Source: Chloroflexota bacterium
Lineage (GTDB): Bacteria > Chloroflexota > Anaerolineae > Aggregatilineales > Phototrophicaceae
Direction: 5' to 3'
DNA: 44,011 nucleotides
NCBI GenBank assembly: GCA_009841405.1
Contig: VXLV01000067.1
Span: forward strand, 1-44,011
Made by a program: the position numbers and the translations under genes. The notes under the pieces are model-generated. The model made no database searches. It was not told where the DNA came from and saw only the letters and a program-made list of their open reading frames with translations. Shown here piece after piece: positions 8,333 through 16,948 of the stretch; the stretch's first letter is position 1, and each line of letters starts with the position of its first letter.

Positions 8333-8362
8333 TTGTCATTTCTGACAATCTGCATGTATAAT
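8333..8362 (+). promoter_or_regulatory. Promoter and putative operator of SBP gene 2
   Basis: TTGTCA (8333-8338), an 18-base spacer and TATAAT (8357-8362). A perfect inverted repeat ATTGTCA-TTTC-TGACAAT (8332-8349) covers the -35, and TTCTGACAAT recurs around 8382-8391. The arrangement mirrors that of SBP gene 1 and suggests a common regulator. Confidence 0.72.
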
Positions 8363-8415
8363 TGCGCTGCCAATTTACCATTTCTGACAATTTACGGACA
8401 CAGAAAGGCAAGACC

Positions 8416-10125
8416 ATGCGACTCAAACTTTCGGTACTGGCGTTCTTGTTCATCGTCAGCACGCTCTTCGGCGGCGTTGGCGTAGCGCAAGACACCAGCG
8501 AAGTCACCATTCTGTATTGGCAGGCGGTTTCGATTCTGAACCCGTACCTCTCCGGCGGCACCAAAGACTTTGACGCTGCCGCGCTCATCCTCGAACCTCT
8601 GGCCAGCATCGACCCGGACGGCGTCATGGTTCCCGATCTGGCGGAGTTCATCCCGACGCTGGAGAACGGCGGCGTCTCGGAAGACTTGACCTCCATCACC
8701 TGGAAGCTCAAGGACGGCGTCGTCTGGTCGGACGGCAGCCCGCTGACGGTCGACGACCTGATCTTCACATGGGAATACTGCACGCATCCGGAAGGCGGTT
8801 GCTCGACCAAGCACTTCTACAATGATGTCGTCAGCATGGAAGACATCGGCGGCAACCAGATCAAGATCACCTTCGGCGTTGCCAAGCCCAATCCCTACGA
8901 TCCCTTCGTTTCGCAATCGGCGCCGATCCTGCAGCAAGCGCAATTCGCGGATTGCATGGGCGCCAACATGTCAGCCTGCACCGACCAGAACTTCGCGCCC
9001 ATCGGCACCGGCCCCTTCATGGTGGATGAGTTCCGTCCCAACGATGTGGTCACTTACGTCGCCAATCCCAATTACCGCGAAGAAGGCAAGCCGCATTTCG
9101 ACCGCGTCGTCTTCAAGGGCGGCGGCGATGCCGAATCGGCCGCGCGCGCTGTCTTGGAAACTGGTGAAGCCGATTACGCCTGGAACCTGCAGATTTCGCC
9201 CGCCGTCTTGAGCGGCATGGAAGCGGCCGGCAACGGCACCGTCGTCGTGGCCTTCGCTTCTTCGGTCGAGCGCTTGATGCTGAACCAGGCTGACGTCAGC
9301 CCCGACAACCCGAATCGCTCGGTCTGGATGGCGGACGGCTCCAACGACCATCCCTTCCTGACGATCCCCGAAGTCGCTGACGCCATGTCGCTGGCGATCG
9401 ACCGCGAGATCATCGCCGGGCAGCTCTACGGCGCCGGCGGCCAGGCTGCTTGCAATATTGTCAATGGTCCCCCCGTCAACGTCTCGGAGACCTACCTGGG
9501 CTGCCAGCAAGACATTGACGGCGCCAACGCAATTCTGGACGAGGCCGGCCTCATGGACAGCGACGGCGATGGCGTTCGCGAAGCCAACGGCGTGCCCTTG
9601 GTCGTGCAATACCAGACCAGCACCAACGCTGTGCGCCAGAACACCCAGGCGCTGATCAAGCAGTGGTGGAGCGAGATCGGCATCGAGACGGAACTGCGCA
9701 ATATCGACGCGGCCGTCTTCTTCGGCGGCGACCCCGCCAGCCCCGATACCTATCAGAAGTTCTACAGCGACATCCAAATGTTCACCAGTGGCACCAGCGG
9801 CCCCGATGCCGAGACCTTCATGGTGCGTTGGATCTGCGGCGCGGACCCCAACCCCGACAACGGCTGGCTGGGGCGCAATGTGCCGCGGCACTGCAACCCG
9901 GATTACGACGCGCTCTACGAAGAGCTGACAAGGACCGGCGGCGTGGAAGCGCGCGCGGCCATCGTCCGCCAGATGAACGACCTGCTGATTGAAGGCGGCG
10001 CCTTGATCCCGCTGGTCTTCCGCGGCAGCGTCTCCGCCCACAGCAATTCCCTGGGCGGCGTCGACATGAACGGCTGGGATTCGGAAATGTGGAACGTGCA
10101 AGACTGGTATCGCGCCGATATGTAA
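8416..10125 (+). CDS. ABC transporter substrate-binding protein, family 5, copy 2
   Basis: A 569-residue paralogue of copy 1. The signal peptide MRLKLSVLAFLFIVSTLFGG is almost the same as in copy 1, again without a lipobox Cys. It diverges in the binding-pocket regions (for example KPNPYDPFVSQSAP and SSVERLMLNQADVSPD) while keeping FKGGGDAESAARAV and YQTSTNAVRQNTQALIKQWW unchanged. The ATG at 8416 is chosen over the upstream in-frame ATG at 8362, which overlaps the -10 box; AGAAAGGCA serves as ribosome binding site. It pairs with copy 4 by SVERL and GAGG features around the hinge, whereas copies 1 and 3 share QAIETIWIN, so two ligand classes are likely. Confidence 0.93.
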   Translation: MRLKLSVLAFLFIVSTLFGGVGVAQDTSEVTILYWQAVSILNPYLSGGTKDFDAAALILEPLASIDPDGVMVPDLAEFIPTLENGGVSEDLTSITWKLKDGVVWSDGSPLTVDDLIFTWEYCTHPEGGCSTKHFYNDVVSMEDIGGNQIKITFGVAKPNPYDPFVSQSAPILQQAQFADCMGANMSACTDQNFAPIGTGPFMVDEFRPNDVVTYVANPNYREEGKPHFDRVVFKGGGDAESAARAVLETGEADYAWNLQISPAVLSGMEAAGNGTVVVAFASSVERLMLNQADVSPDNPNRSVWMADGSNDHPFLTIPEVADAMSLAIDREIIAGQLYGAGGQAACNIVNGPPVNVSETYLGCQQDIDGANAILDEAGLMDSDGDGVREANGVPLVVQYQTSTNAVRQNTQALIKQWWSEIGIETELRNIDAAVFFGGDPASPDTYQKFYSDIQMFTSGTSGPDAETFMVRWICGADPNPDNGWLGRNVPRHCNPDYDALYEELTRTGGVEARAAIVRQMNDLLIEGGALIPLVFRGSVSAHSNSLGGVDMNGWDSEMWNVQDWYRADM

Positions 10126-10149
10126 TCCGGCTCGACAACAATCTTCAGG

Positions 10150-10186
10150 GAGAGGCGTAGCATTGCTGCGCCTCTCTTTTTCTTTT
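10150..10186 (+). terminator. Rho-independent terminator after SBP gene 2
   Basis: GAGAGGCG (10150-10157) and CGCCTCTC (10169-10176) form a perfect 8-bp stem followed by TTTTTCTTTT. Confidence 0.9.
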
Positions 10187-10214
10187 CACTGGAAGCGCTT
10201 AACTGCATATCGTC

Positions 10215-10243
10215 GTAGAGGCGAGTCACCGCCTCGCCCCTAC
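10215..10243. repeat. REP-like palindrome, variant
   Basis: It starts GTAGAGGCGA and ends TCGCCCCTAC, so it carries the family terminus at the right end in inverted orientation. The centre (GTCACCGCC) is a less perfect stem than in other copies. It lies between SBP genes 2 and 3. Confidence 0.7.
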
Positions 10244-10360
10244 GGCTCTCCATTGCAAGAGCGTAAGCCGTAACAGGACGATTCAGCGCCGCGCCGCTTC
10301 GGACCTGCTTTGGGTCATGCGCGCGCCACGGCGGATCTATTATCGAATTGCCCTTAGAAT

Positions 10361-10390
10361 TTGCAGAATCCAATCATTTATCGGTACAAT
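10361..10390 (+). promoter_or_regulatory. Promoter of SBP gene 3
   Basis: TTGCAG (10361-10366), an 18-base spacer and TACAAT (10385-10390). The upstream block TTATYGAATTG and the segment CAATCATTTATCGGTA resemble those of SBP gene 4 rather than genes 1 and 2. Confidence 0.6.
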
Positions 10391-10440
10391 CTCGTCTGTC
10401 GCATACTACAGGAAGATTTTTTGATTCAGTGAGGACCATT

Positions 10441-12156
10441 ATGAAAAGCAAACTCGCCATTCTTTTGATCGTGGCTATGGCCTTGTCGTCGTTAGGCGGC
10501 GTCGCCGTGGCGCAAGACATGAAAGAGGTCACTATTCTATATTGGCAGGCGGCCTCAATCTTGAGTCCGTATTTGTCTAGCGGCACCAAAGATAATGACG
10601 CCGCGTCAATCGTTCTTGAACCTCTTGCCAACTTCGGGCCAGACGGCGGTCTTGTACCGGTTCTGGCGACCGAGATTCCGACGCCGGAAAACGGTGGCAT
10701 CTCCGGAGATCTTACAGCCGTCACCTGGAATCTGCGCGACGATGTCCTCTGGTCTGATGGCACGCCCTTTACCGCTGACGACGTCGTATTCACCTGGCAA
10801 TACTGCACCCATCCCGAAGCCGGCTGCGTCCAAAGCGATGAGTTTGATGGCGTGGTCAGCGTGGAAGCGATGGGCATGCACCAGGTTACGATCACCTATG
10901 ACGCTCCCAAGCCCTTCCCATATCAGGCATTCGTCTCCCAGACCACGCCGATCCTGCAGCAGGCGCAATTCAGCGAGTGCATAGGCGCGGAAATGACGGC
11001 TTGCACCGAGCAGAACTTCGCCCCGATCGGAACCGGGCCATTTGTTGTCGAGGATTTCCGCCCCAACGATGTTGTGACTTACGTCCGCAACGAGAATTTC
11101 CGTGATGCGGATATGGGCAAGCCCTACTTCGACCGTGTCGTGTTCAAGGGCGGCGGCGATGCCGAATCGGCAGCGCGTGCCGTACTGGAAACCGGTGAAG
11201 CCGATTACGCCTGGAATCTGCAGATTTCGCCGGCGGTATTGGACACGATGGAAGCGGCGGGCAACGGTCAAGTGGCGGTGGCCTTCGGGCAAGCGATTGA
11301 AACCATCTGGATCAATGGCGCCGACCCGCACCCGGATAATCCGAACCGCGCTATCTATATGGAAGACGGCTCCAATGCGCATCCATTTCTTAGCAGTAAG
11401 GCTGTCCGCCAAGCGATGGGAATGGCAATCGATCGCGACATCATCGCCGATCAGTTGTATGGCCGTTCGGGGAAAGGGACATGCAATTTCATCAACGCGC
11501 CCGCAACAAATATCTCGCCAAACAACCCTTGCTCGCAGGACATTGACGGCGCCAACGCGTTGCTTGATGAAGCCGGCATAGTCGATAGCGACGGCGACGG
11601 CGTTCGCGAATACATGGGGCATCCGCTCAAGATACAATATCAGACGTCGACCAACGCCGTTCGCCAAAACACGCAGGCGCTGCTCAAGCAGTGGTGGGGC
11701 GATATCGGCATCGAGACCGAGCTGCGCAATATCGACGCGGCGGTCTTCTTCGGCGCTGATCCCGGCAGTCCGGACACCCTCTACAAGTTCTATTCGGATG
11801 TTCAAATGTACACGACCGGCTCGTTGTCGACCGATATGGAAAGCCTGCTATCGAACAACCGCTGTGGCAAAGCGCCCACGCCAGACAACAACTGGACCGG
11901 TTCCAACATCATCCGCATGTGCAACGCGGATTACGATGCGGCTCTGGATGAGTTAAGCGGCACCGCTGGCGTAGAAGCGCGCGGCGCCATCGTCATCCGC
12001 TTGAATGACATTCTCGTCCAGGAATACCTGCTGCTTCCGCTTGTCTACCGCGCCAGCGCCTCGTCGGCTTTCTCCAACACGCTTGGCGGCGTCGAGATGA
12101 ATGGCTGGGATTCGGAAATGTGGAATATTGAAGACTGGTATCGGAAAGACATGTAA
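10441..12156 (+). CDS. ABC transporter substrate-binding protein, family 5, copy 3
   Basis: A 571-residue paralogue, closest by eye to copy 1: both have KDNDA, VLEPLANFGPDG, VQSDEF, QAIETIWIN and ...GRSG..TCNFINAPA. The signal peptide (MKSKLAILLIVAMALSSLGGVAVA) is different from copies 1 and 2 and resembles copy 4, with cleavage likely before QDMKE and no lipobox Cys. The in-frame ATG at 10348 lies upstream of the promoter and is rejected in favour of 10441. The combination of a copy-4-like promoter and leader with a copy-1-like mature domain suggests recombination within the array. It has its own terminator at 12183. Confidence 0.92.
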   Translation: MKSKLAILLIVAMALSSLGGVAVAQDMKEVTILYWQAASILSPYLSSGTKDNDAASIVLEPLANFGPDGGLVPVLATEIPTPENGGISGDLTAVTWNLRDDVLWSDGTPFTADDVVFTWQYCTHPEAGCVQSDEFDGVVSVEAMGMHQVTITYDAPKPFPYQAFVSQTTPILQQAQFSECIGAEMTACTEQNFAPIGTGPFVVEDFRPNDVVTYVRNENFRDADMGKPYFDRVVFKGGGDAESAARAVLETGEADYAWNLQISPAVLDTMEAAGNGQVAVAFGQAIETIWINGADPHPDNPNRAIYMEDGSNAHPFLSSKAVRQAMGMAIDRDIIADQLYGRSGKGTCNFINAPATNISPNNPCSQDIDGANALLDEAGIVDSDGDGVREYMGHPLKIQYQTSTNAVRQNTQALLKQWWGDIGIETELRNIDAAVFFGADPGSPDTLYKFYSDVQMYTTGSLSTDMESLLSNNRCGKAPTPDNNWTGSNIIRMCNADYDAALDELSGTAGVEARGAIVIRLNDILVQEYLLLPLVYRASASSAFSNTLGGVEMNGWDSEMWNIEDWYRKDM

Positions 12157-12182
12157 ACCGACCAGTTCCCGCAAAGCAAGTC

Positions 12183-12213
12183 AGGGGTGTGGTTCGCCAC
12201 ACCTCTTCTTCAT
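12183..12213 (+). terminator. Likely terminator after SBP gene 3
   Basis: AGGGGTGTGG and CCACACCTCT pair, with one G-T wobble, around a TTCG tetraloop, followed by TCTTCATT. Confidence 0.75.
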
Positions 12214-12240
12214 TACAAGCATCACATCGCGATTCATCCT

Positions 12241-12264
12241 GAGGGCGAGTTGCCGCCTCGCCTC
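12241..12264. repeat. REP-related palindrome, degenerate
   Basis: GAGGGCGAG and CTCGCCTC flank TTGCCGC. It matches the core of the REP family but lacks the GTAG end. It lies in the same place relative to SBP gene 4 as the 10215 copy does to SBP gene 3. Confidence 0.5.
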
Positions 12265-12288
12265 TGCCGATTTATTGTCGAATTGGGG

Positions 12289-12325
12289 TTCGCATTTGCG
12301 AAACCTAATCAATGTTCGGTATAAT
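12289..12325 (+). promoter_or_regulatory. Promoter and putative operator of SBP gene 4
   Basis: TTGCGA (12296-12301), an 18-base spacer and TATAAT (12320-12325). A perfect inverted repeat TTCGCA-TT-TGCGAA (12289-12302) overlaps the -35, a typical repressor site position. Confidence 0.68.
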
Positions 12326-12371
12326 CGCGTTGCACAATCTCGGACAATAGGATCAATTCTGCGAGGGCAAC

Positions 12372-14075
12372 ATGAAAACCAAACTCACCCTTTTATTGAT
12401 CGTGGTTATGGCGATCTCGTCTTTCGGCGGGCTCTCCCTGGCCCAAAGTGAAGATACCGTCAACATCCTGTTTTGGCAGGCGGCGTCTCACATGAACCCG
12501 TATCTCGGCAACGGGACCAAGGAGTTTGAAGCGGCCGCTTTGGTGCTTGAACCCCTGGCGCGTTACGATCCCGATGGCGTCATGGTGCCCTGGCTGGTCG
12601 ACGAGATTCCCACGGTCGCAAATGGCGGCGTCTCGGAAGACCTGACGTCCATCACCTGGACGCTGAGCGAAGGCATCCTGTGGTCAGACGGCAGCCCCTT
12701 GACCTCGGCCGATGTCAAGTTCAGCGGCGACTTCTGCATGCACCCGGAGACGGGCTGCACCGTTCTGGACCAATTCGCCAACGTCGAATCTATCGAAGCA
12801 GTAGACGACTTGACCATTCGCATAACTTTTGATGTGGCCAAGCCCTTCCCCTACGGTCCCTTCGTCGGCTACCTGACGCCAATCATCCAGAAAGCGCAAT
12901 TCGAAGACTGCATTGGCGCCGGCGCGCTCGAGTGCCAGGAGAGCTTTGGTCCTATCGGCACCGGCGCCTTCATGGTTACCGATTTCCGCACCAACGACGT
13001 CATCACTTACGCCGCCAACCCCAACTACCGTGTTGAGGGACAGCCGGCCTTCGACCGCGCTGTCTTCAAGGGCGGCGGCGATGCCGAATCCGCTGCGCGG
13101 GCCGTATTGGAAACCGGTGAAGCCGATTACGCCTGGAACCTGCAGATTTCGCCCGCGGTTCTGTCGGCGATGGAAGGGGCCGGTCAAGGCACGGTTATCG
13201 TTGGTTTCGCCACCAGCGTCGAGCGTTTGCTGCTGAACCACACGAATCCCGATCCGGCGCTTGGCGAAAATCGCTCGGTCTGGATGGCGGACGGCAGCAA
13301 CGGCCACCCCTTCCTGCAGGTTGACGCGGTCTGGAAAGCCATGTCGCTGGCGATTGACCGCGAAGTGATCGCCGGCCAGCTCTACGGCGCGGGCGGCGTC
13401 GCCACTTGCAACATTCTGCCTGGTCCGCCGATCTACGCTTCGCCCAACAATCCCTTCTGCGGGCCCGATATCGACGCGGCGAACGCCATGCTGGACGAAG
13501 CCGGCATCATGGATAGCGACGGCGACGGCATCCGCGAATACGAAGGCGTCCCGCTCAAGGTCTCCTACCAGACCTCGACCAACGCCGTGCGCCAGAACAC
13601 CCAGGCGCTGATCAAGCAATGGTGGAGCGAAATCGGCGTCGAGACCGAGCTGCGGAATATCGACGCGGCCGTCTTCTTCGGCGGCGATATCGCCAGCCCC
13701 GATACCTACTCGAAGTTCTACACAGACATCGAGATGTATACCAACGGTTCCAGCGGCACCGACCCCGAGACTTATATGGGCGGCTGGCGCAGCGACCAGA
13801 TCACGCATCCTGACAATAGCTGGAATGGCAACAACGTCGTGCGCTGGTACAACACCGACTACGACGCCTTGCTGGACCAGTTGGCGCAGACAGCCGTGCT
13901 GGAAGACCGCGCCGCCCTGGCGATACAGATGAACGATATGCTGGTGCAGACCGGCGCGATCATCCCGCTGGTATACCGTGGCAGCGTCTCGGCCCATCAC
14001 AACAGCATCCAGGGCGTCGCCATGAACGCCTGGGATTCCGAACTCTGGAACATTGCCGAATGGACGCGTATGTAG
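12372..14075 (+). CDS. ABC transporter substrate-binding protein, family 5, copy 4
   Basis: A 567-residue paralogue, the most divergent of the four at the C-terminus (...AWDSELWNIAEWTRM). Signal peptide MKTKLTLLLIVVMAISSFGGLSLA, no lipobox Cys. It shares with copy 2 the features FEAAALVLEPLA/FDAAALILEPLA, SVERLLLN/SVERLMLN and LYGAGG, and with all copies FKGGGDAESAARAV and NAVRQNTQALIKQWW. The ligand is unknown; the split into two look-alike pairs suggests two specificities served by one permease. The ATG at 12372 follows GCGAGGGC. It is the last binding protein before the RAYT insertion and the permease genes. Confidence 0.92.
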   Translation: MKTKLTLLLIVVMAISSFGGLSLAQSEDTVNILFWQAASHMNPYLGNGTKEFEAAALVLEPLARYDPDGVMVPWLVDEIPTVANGGVSEDLTSITWTLSEGILWSDGSPLTSADVKFSGDFCMHPETGCTVLDQFANVESIEAVDDLTIRITFDVAKPFPYGPFVGYLTPIIQKAQFEDCIGAGALECQESFGPIGTGAFMVTDFRTNDVITYAANPNYRVEGQPAFDRAVFKGGGDAESAARAVLETGEADYAWNLQISPAVLSAMEGAGQGTVIVGFATSVERLLLNHTNPDPALGENRSVWMADGSNGHPFLQVDAVWKAMSLAIDREVIAGQLYGAGGVATCNILPGPPIYASPNNPFCGPDIDAANAMLDEAGIMDSDGDGIREYEGVPLKVSYQTSTNAVRQNTQALIKQWWSEIGVETELRNIDAAVFFGGDIASPDTYSKFYTDIEMYTNGSSGTDPETYMGGWRSDQITHPDNSWNGNNVVRWYNTDYDALLDQLAQTAVLEDRAALAIQMNDMLVQTGAIIPLVYRGSVSAHHNSIQGVAMNAWDSELWNIAEWTRM

Positions 14076-14099
14076 CGTTCATGATCTAGAGAAATGCGT

Positions 14100-14127
14100 G
14101 CGGGCGGCTAAGCTGTGGGCCGCCCGC
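14100..14127 (+). terminator. Possible terminator hairpin after SBP gene 4
   Basis: GCGGGCGGC (14100-14108) and GCCGCCCGC (14119-14127) form a perfect 9-bp stem. No T-tract follows directly, so termination is less certain. Confidence 0.5.
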
Positions 14128-14144
14128 GCTGCACGGCTCTTTAG

Positions 14145-14171
14145 GTAGGGGCGACCCGCCGGGTCGCCCGC
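14145..14171. repeat. REP-like palindrome, left flank of RAYT 1
   Basis: A 27-base palindrome beginning GTAGGGGCGA and ending TCGCCCGC with centre CCCGCCGGG. It is the exact reverse complement of 14746-14772. A partial second copy (GCGGGTCGCCCGC) lies at 14187-14199. Confidence 0.92.
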
Positions 14172-14212
14172 GCAATATAATATATCGCGGGTCGCCCGCA
14201 TAAGGCTTAGGA

Positions 14213-14737
14213 ATGCAGAAACGTCGGAGCTTGCGGCTGGATGGTTACGATTATCGGAATACCGGCGTATATTTTGTAACGGTCTGCACTCATCAGAAAC
14301 GTTGCGTCTTTGGCAAAATCTTGAATGATTCCATGATTCCGAATGAATGCGGGTTTGTTGTTAAGGAAGAGTGGAAAAGGGCAGAGATACTGCGCTCCAA
14401 TGTTGAACTAGATATGTTTGTGCTAATGCCAAATCATTTGCACGGCCTGATTCTGTTGCGCGATGAGCAAGACGACGGGCAAAGGTCGGCGTCTGACTTC
14501 GCCGCCACGCCAACCTCATCGACACTGCAAGCAGGATCGCTGGGCGCAATCATCGGGCAATTCAAATCGGTCGCGACCAAGCGAATCCGTCGCCTGAATA
14601 ACCCGCCTGACATGCCGATATGGCAGCGAAACTACTATGAAAGCATAATACGAACACCGGTGATTTGGAACCGGGCGCGCGATTATATCGCCACAAACCC
14701 AATGCGGTGGCGTGAGGACTCTTTGTATGTTGCGTAG
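14213..14737 (+). CDS. REP-associated tyrosine transposase (RAYT), copy 1
   Basis: A 174-residue Y1 transposase of the TnpA-REP/IS200-like family. It starts RRSLRLDGYDYRNTGVYFVTVCTH, a standard RAYT opening, has the HUH motif as MPNHLHG (H75, H77) and a candidate catalytic tyrosine Y158 in RDYIATNP, with WQRNYYESIIR before it. RAYTs cut and join single-stranded REP hairpins. Here the gene is framed by two identical, inverted 27-base palindromes, so the unit 14145-14772 looks like an intact REP-RAYT-REP element. Base composition is lower in GC than the neighbouring transporter genes. It separates the binding-protein array from the permease genes. All catalytic residues are present, so activity is possible. 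Confidence 0.93.
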   Translation: MQKRRSLRLDGYDYRNTGVYFVTVCTHQKRCVFGKILNDSMIPNECGFVVKEEWKRAEILRSNVELDMFVLMPNHLHGLILLRDEQDDGQRSASDFAATPTSSTLQAGSLGAIIGQFKSVATKRIRRLNNPPDMPIWQRNYYESIIRTPVIWNRARDYIATNPMRWREDSLYVA

Positions 14738-14745
14738 TTGATAAG

Positions 14746-14772
14746 GCGGGCGACCCGGCGGGTCGCCCCTAC
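14746..14772. repeat. REP-like palindrome, right flank of RAYT 1
   Basis: The exact reverse complement of 14145-14171 over 27 bases, in inverted orientation. Confidence 0.92.
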
Positions 14773-14848
14773 CGAGAGCAGAATAGGTTCGGACAACAGG
14801 GCCGCGCTTCTTGTCTGAAAGAGGGCAGATTGCGGCGGAGGCAATACC

Positions 14849-15862
14849 ATGGGCAAATACATCGTTCGAAGGCTCCTGACCGCAATTCCAACGATTCTCG
14901 TCATCAGTTTTATTATCTTTGCGATTGTTGATTTATCCCCCAGCGACCCAACCGGCAACCTGCCGCTGACCATTCCGCCGGAAGTCCGGCAAAAGATCCG
15001 TGAAGCCCTGGGCGCGGACGATCCCTTTGTGGTCAAATACGTCAAGTGGCTGCAGCAATTCTTTATCTCCGAACCGCTGAACCTCTTCGAAACCTCGTTC
15101 GGCGTCACCCTGCCCGGCTCGGAAGACCGCGTGCGCGTCATCTCCTGGGCCACGCGCGGTCCCGTCATCGACATCATCGCCGAGCGCCTGCCGCAGACGA
15201 TCTGGGTGGTCGGCTCGTCCTATATCCTCGGCGTCTTGATCGCAGTGCCGGTCGGCGTCTTTTCCGCCTACAGGCAATACTCCGTCTTCGACCAGGTCGG
15301 CACCTTCCTGATGATGGTCGGTTTCTCCGTGCCCACCTTCTTCACCGGCCTGATGTTCATCATCATCTTCAGCGTGAATCTTAAATGGTTCCCATCGGTG
15401 TACGACACCACCCTTGTGGTGACCGACATTGAGACACTGCAGTTGCAGCTGCGGCAGATGTTTATGCCGGTCACGGTGCTGACGCTGTACACCACCGCGC
15501 AGATGAGCCGCTACACGCGCGCCTCGACCCTGGAGAACTTGCAGCAGGATTACATCCGCACGGCGCGCTCGAAAGGCTTGACCGAGCGCGTAGTGGTGAC
15601 GACGCACGCCGTGCGCAACAGCTTGATCCCGGTCGTGACGCTGATCGCGCTGGGCATCCCGGGCATATTCGCCGGCGCGCTGATCACCGAGCAGATCTTC
15701 CGCGTCAACGGCATCGGCCAATACCTGATCATCGCCATTCAAGGCGGCGACCTGCCAACCGTGCAGACGGTCACCTTCATCTTCGCGGTGCTGGTGGTCT
15801 TGTTCAACATCGTTGCCGATGTGCTATACGGCATTCTCGATCCGCGCGTGACTTACACCTAG
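14849..15862 (+). CDS. dppB: ABC transporter permease, DppB type
   Basis: A 337-residue inner-membrane permease of the oligopeptide/dipeptide (BPD_transp_1, DppB/OppB) family. It opens with MGKYIVRRLLTAIPTILVISFIIFAIV, the usual N-terminal membrane segment, followed by an external loop (PSDPTGNLPL) and five further segments. The cytoplasmic EAA loop is YIRTARSKGLTERVVVTTHAVRNSLIPVVT (about residues 234-263). It forms the channel with the DppC-type protein downstream and receives ligand from family 5 binding proteins, presumably those upstream. The ATG follows GGCGGAGG. No ATPase gene (DppD/DppF type) is found in the window. Confidence 0.93.
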   Translation: MGKYIVRRLLTAIPTILVISFIIFAIVDLSPSDPTGNLPLTIPPEVRQKIREALGADDPFVVKYVKWLQQFFISEPLNLFETSFGVTLPGSEDRVRVISWATRGPVIDIIAERLPQTIWVVGSSYILGVLIAVPVGVFSAYRQYSVFDQVGTFLMMVGFSVPTFFTGLMFIIIFSVNLKWFPSVYDTTLVVTDIETLQLQLRQMFMPVTVLTLYTTAQMSRYTRASTLENLQQDYIRTARSKGLTERVVVTTHAVRNSLIPVVTLIALGIPGIFAGALITEQIFRVNGIGQYLIIAIQGGDLPTVQTVTFIFAVLVVLFNIVADVLYGILDPRVTYT

Positions 15863-15961
15863 ACGCAGCGCGGGCGAATTCGGCGTCGACTGAGGGACAG
15901 GCGGCGCTGTCGAACGCAAGCAGCAGATCTGACCAACATGAGGATGTGATGGGCTGAGACA

Positions 15962-16891
15962 ATGACGACAAGAGAGAAGACAAAACCCAAGCATTTGGAA
16001 TCGGAAGAACTGCTGCAAGCGCGGACATTCGCCGGCGACGCCTGGCGTCAATTCCGCAAACATCGCCTGGCGCTGATCGCCATCGCCGTGCTCGCTGTAA
16101 TCATCCTCGGCGTGCTAATCGGCCCCTTCTTCTGGACCATCGAGCCCGAGTACATCGACATCGTGGCCGCTTATCAGGTGTCATCGCCGGAGCACCCTTG
16201 GGGCACGGACAGCCTGGGGCGCGATACCCTGGCGCGCGCGCTGCAAGGCGGGCGCGTGTCGCTGATGATCGGCATATCGGCCATGCTCGTGTCCATATCC
16301 ATCGGCACTGTGATCGGCCTGGCGTCCGGTTACTTCCGCCGCCTCGACAACCCGCTGATGCGCATGACCGACATCTTCATCGCCTTGCCGCAATTGCCGC
16401 TGCTGCTGGTGCTGATGATGCTCTTCCGCGAGCCGCTGAAGGCGTCTTTCGGCGTGGAAGGCGGCGTCTTCATCTTGATGGTCTCCGTCATCGGCGGCTT
16501 GCAGTGGATGCCCACAGCGCGCCTCGTGCGCGGCGAGGTGCTGACGGTGAAGTCGCGCGAGTTCATCACCGCGGCCAACGCCGTCGGCTCCCGCGATGGG
16601 CGCATCCTGCGCGCGCATATCTTGCCCAATGTCATGAGCCCGGTCATCGTCGCCGCCACCTTCAGCGTGGCCGCCGCCATCATCACCGAATCGGCGCTGT
16701 CTTTCCTGGGGCTGGGCTTCCCGCCCGATTTCCCGACCTGGGGGCGGCTGCTCTTTGACGGCAAAGATTACCTGACGATCACCTGGACGCTGGTCTTCTG
16801 GCCCGGCATGTTGATCTCGATGACCGTGCTTTGTGTCAACTTCATCGGCGACGGCCTGCGCGACGCGCTGGATCCGCGCTTGCGGAAGTAG
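15962..16891 (+). CDS. dppC: ABC transporter permease, DppC type
   Basis: A 309-residue inner-membrane permease of the DppC/OppC family. It has the N-terminal OppC_N helix (LALIAIAVLAVIILGVLIGPFFW), the conserved HPWGTDSLGRDTLARALQGGRVSLMIG segment, and the EAA loop EFITAANAVGSRDGRILRAHILPNVMSPVIV. The C-terminus GDGLRDALDPRLRK is typical of the family. It lies 99 bases after the DppB-type gene, which has the same orientation, and 57 bases before the AhpD-like selenoprotein. It partners the DppB-type protein. Confidence 0.93.
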   Translation: MTTREKTKPKHLESEELLQARTFAGDAWRQFRKHRLALIAIAVLAVIILGVLIGPFFWTIEPEYIDIVAAYQVSSPEHPWGTDSLGRDTLARALQGGRVSLMIGISAMLVSISIGTVIGLASGYFRRLDNPLMRMTDIFIALPQLPLLLVLMMLFREPLKASFGVEGGVFILMVSVIGGLQWMPTARLVRGEVLTVKSREFITAANAVGSRDGRILRAHILPNVMSPVIVAATFSVAAAIITESALSFLGLGFPPDFPTWGRLLFDGKDYLTITWTLVFWPGMLISMTVLCVNFIGDGLRDALDPRLRK

Positions 16892-16948
16892 GCCGGCGGC
16901 GGGCTGCTGGCGACGCGCGCGCCCGGCGCAGTCCAGCGAGGCGAGCCC

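Noticed and set aside
14100..14200. A CRISPR array at the dense palindromes near RAYT 1
   Set aside because: There are only two and a half copies, they are inverted rather than direct, and there are no spacers or cas genes.
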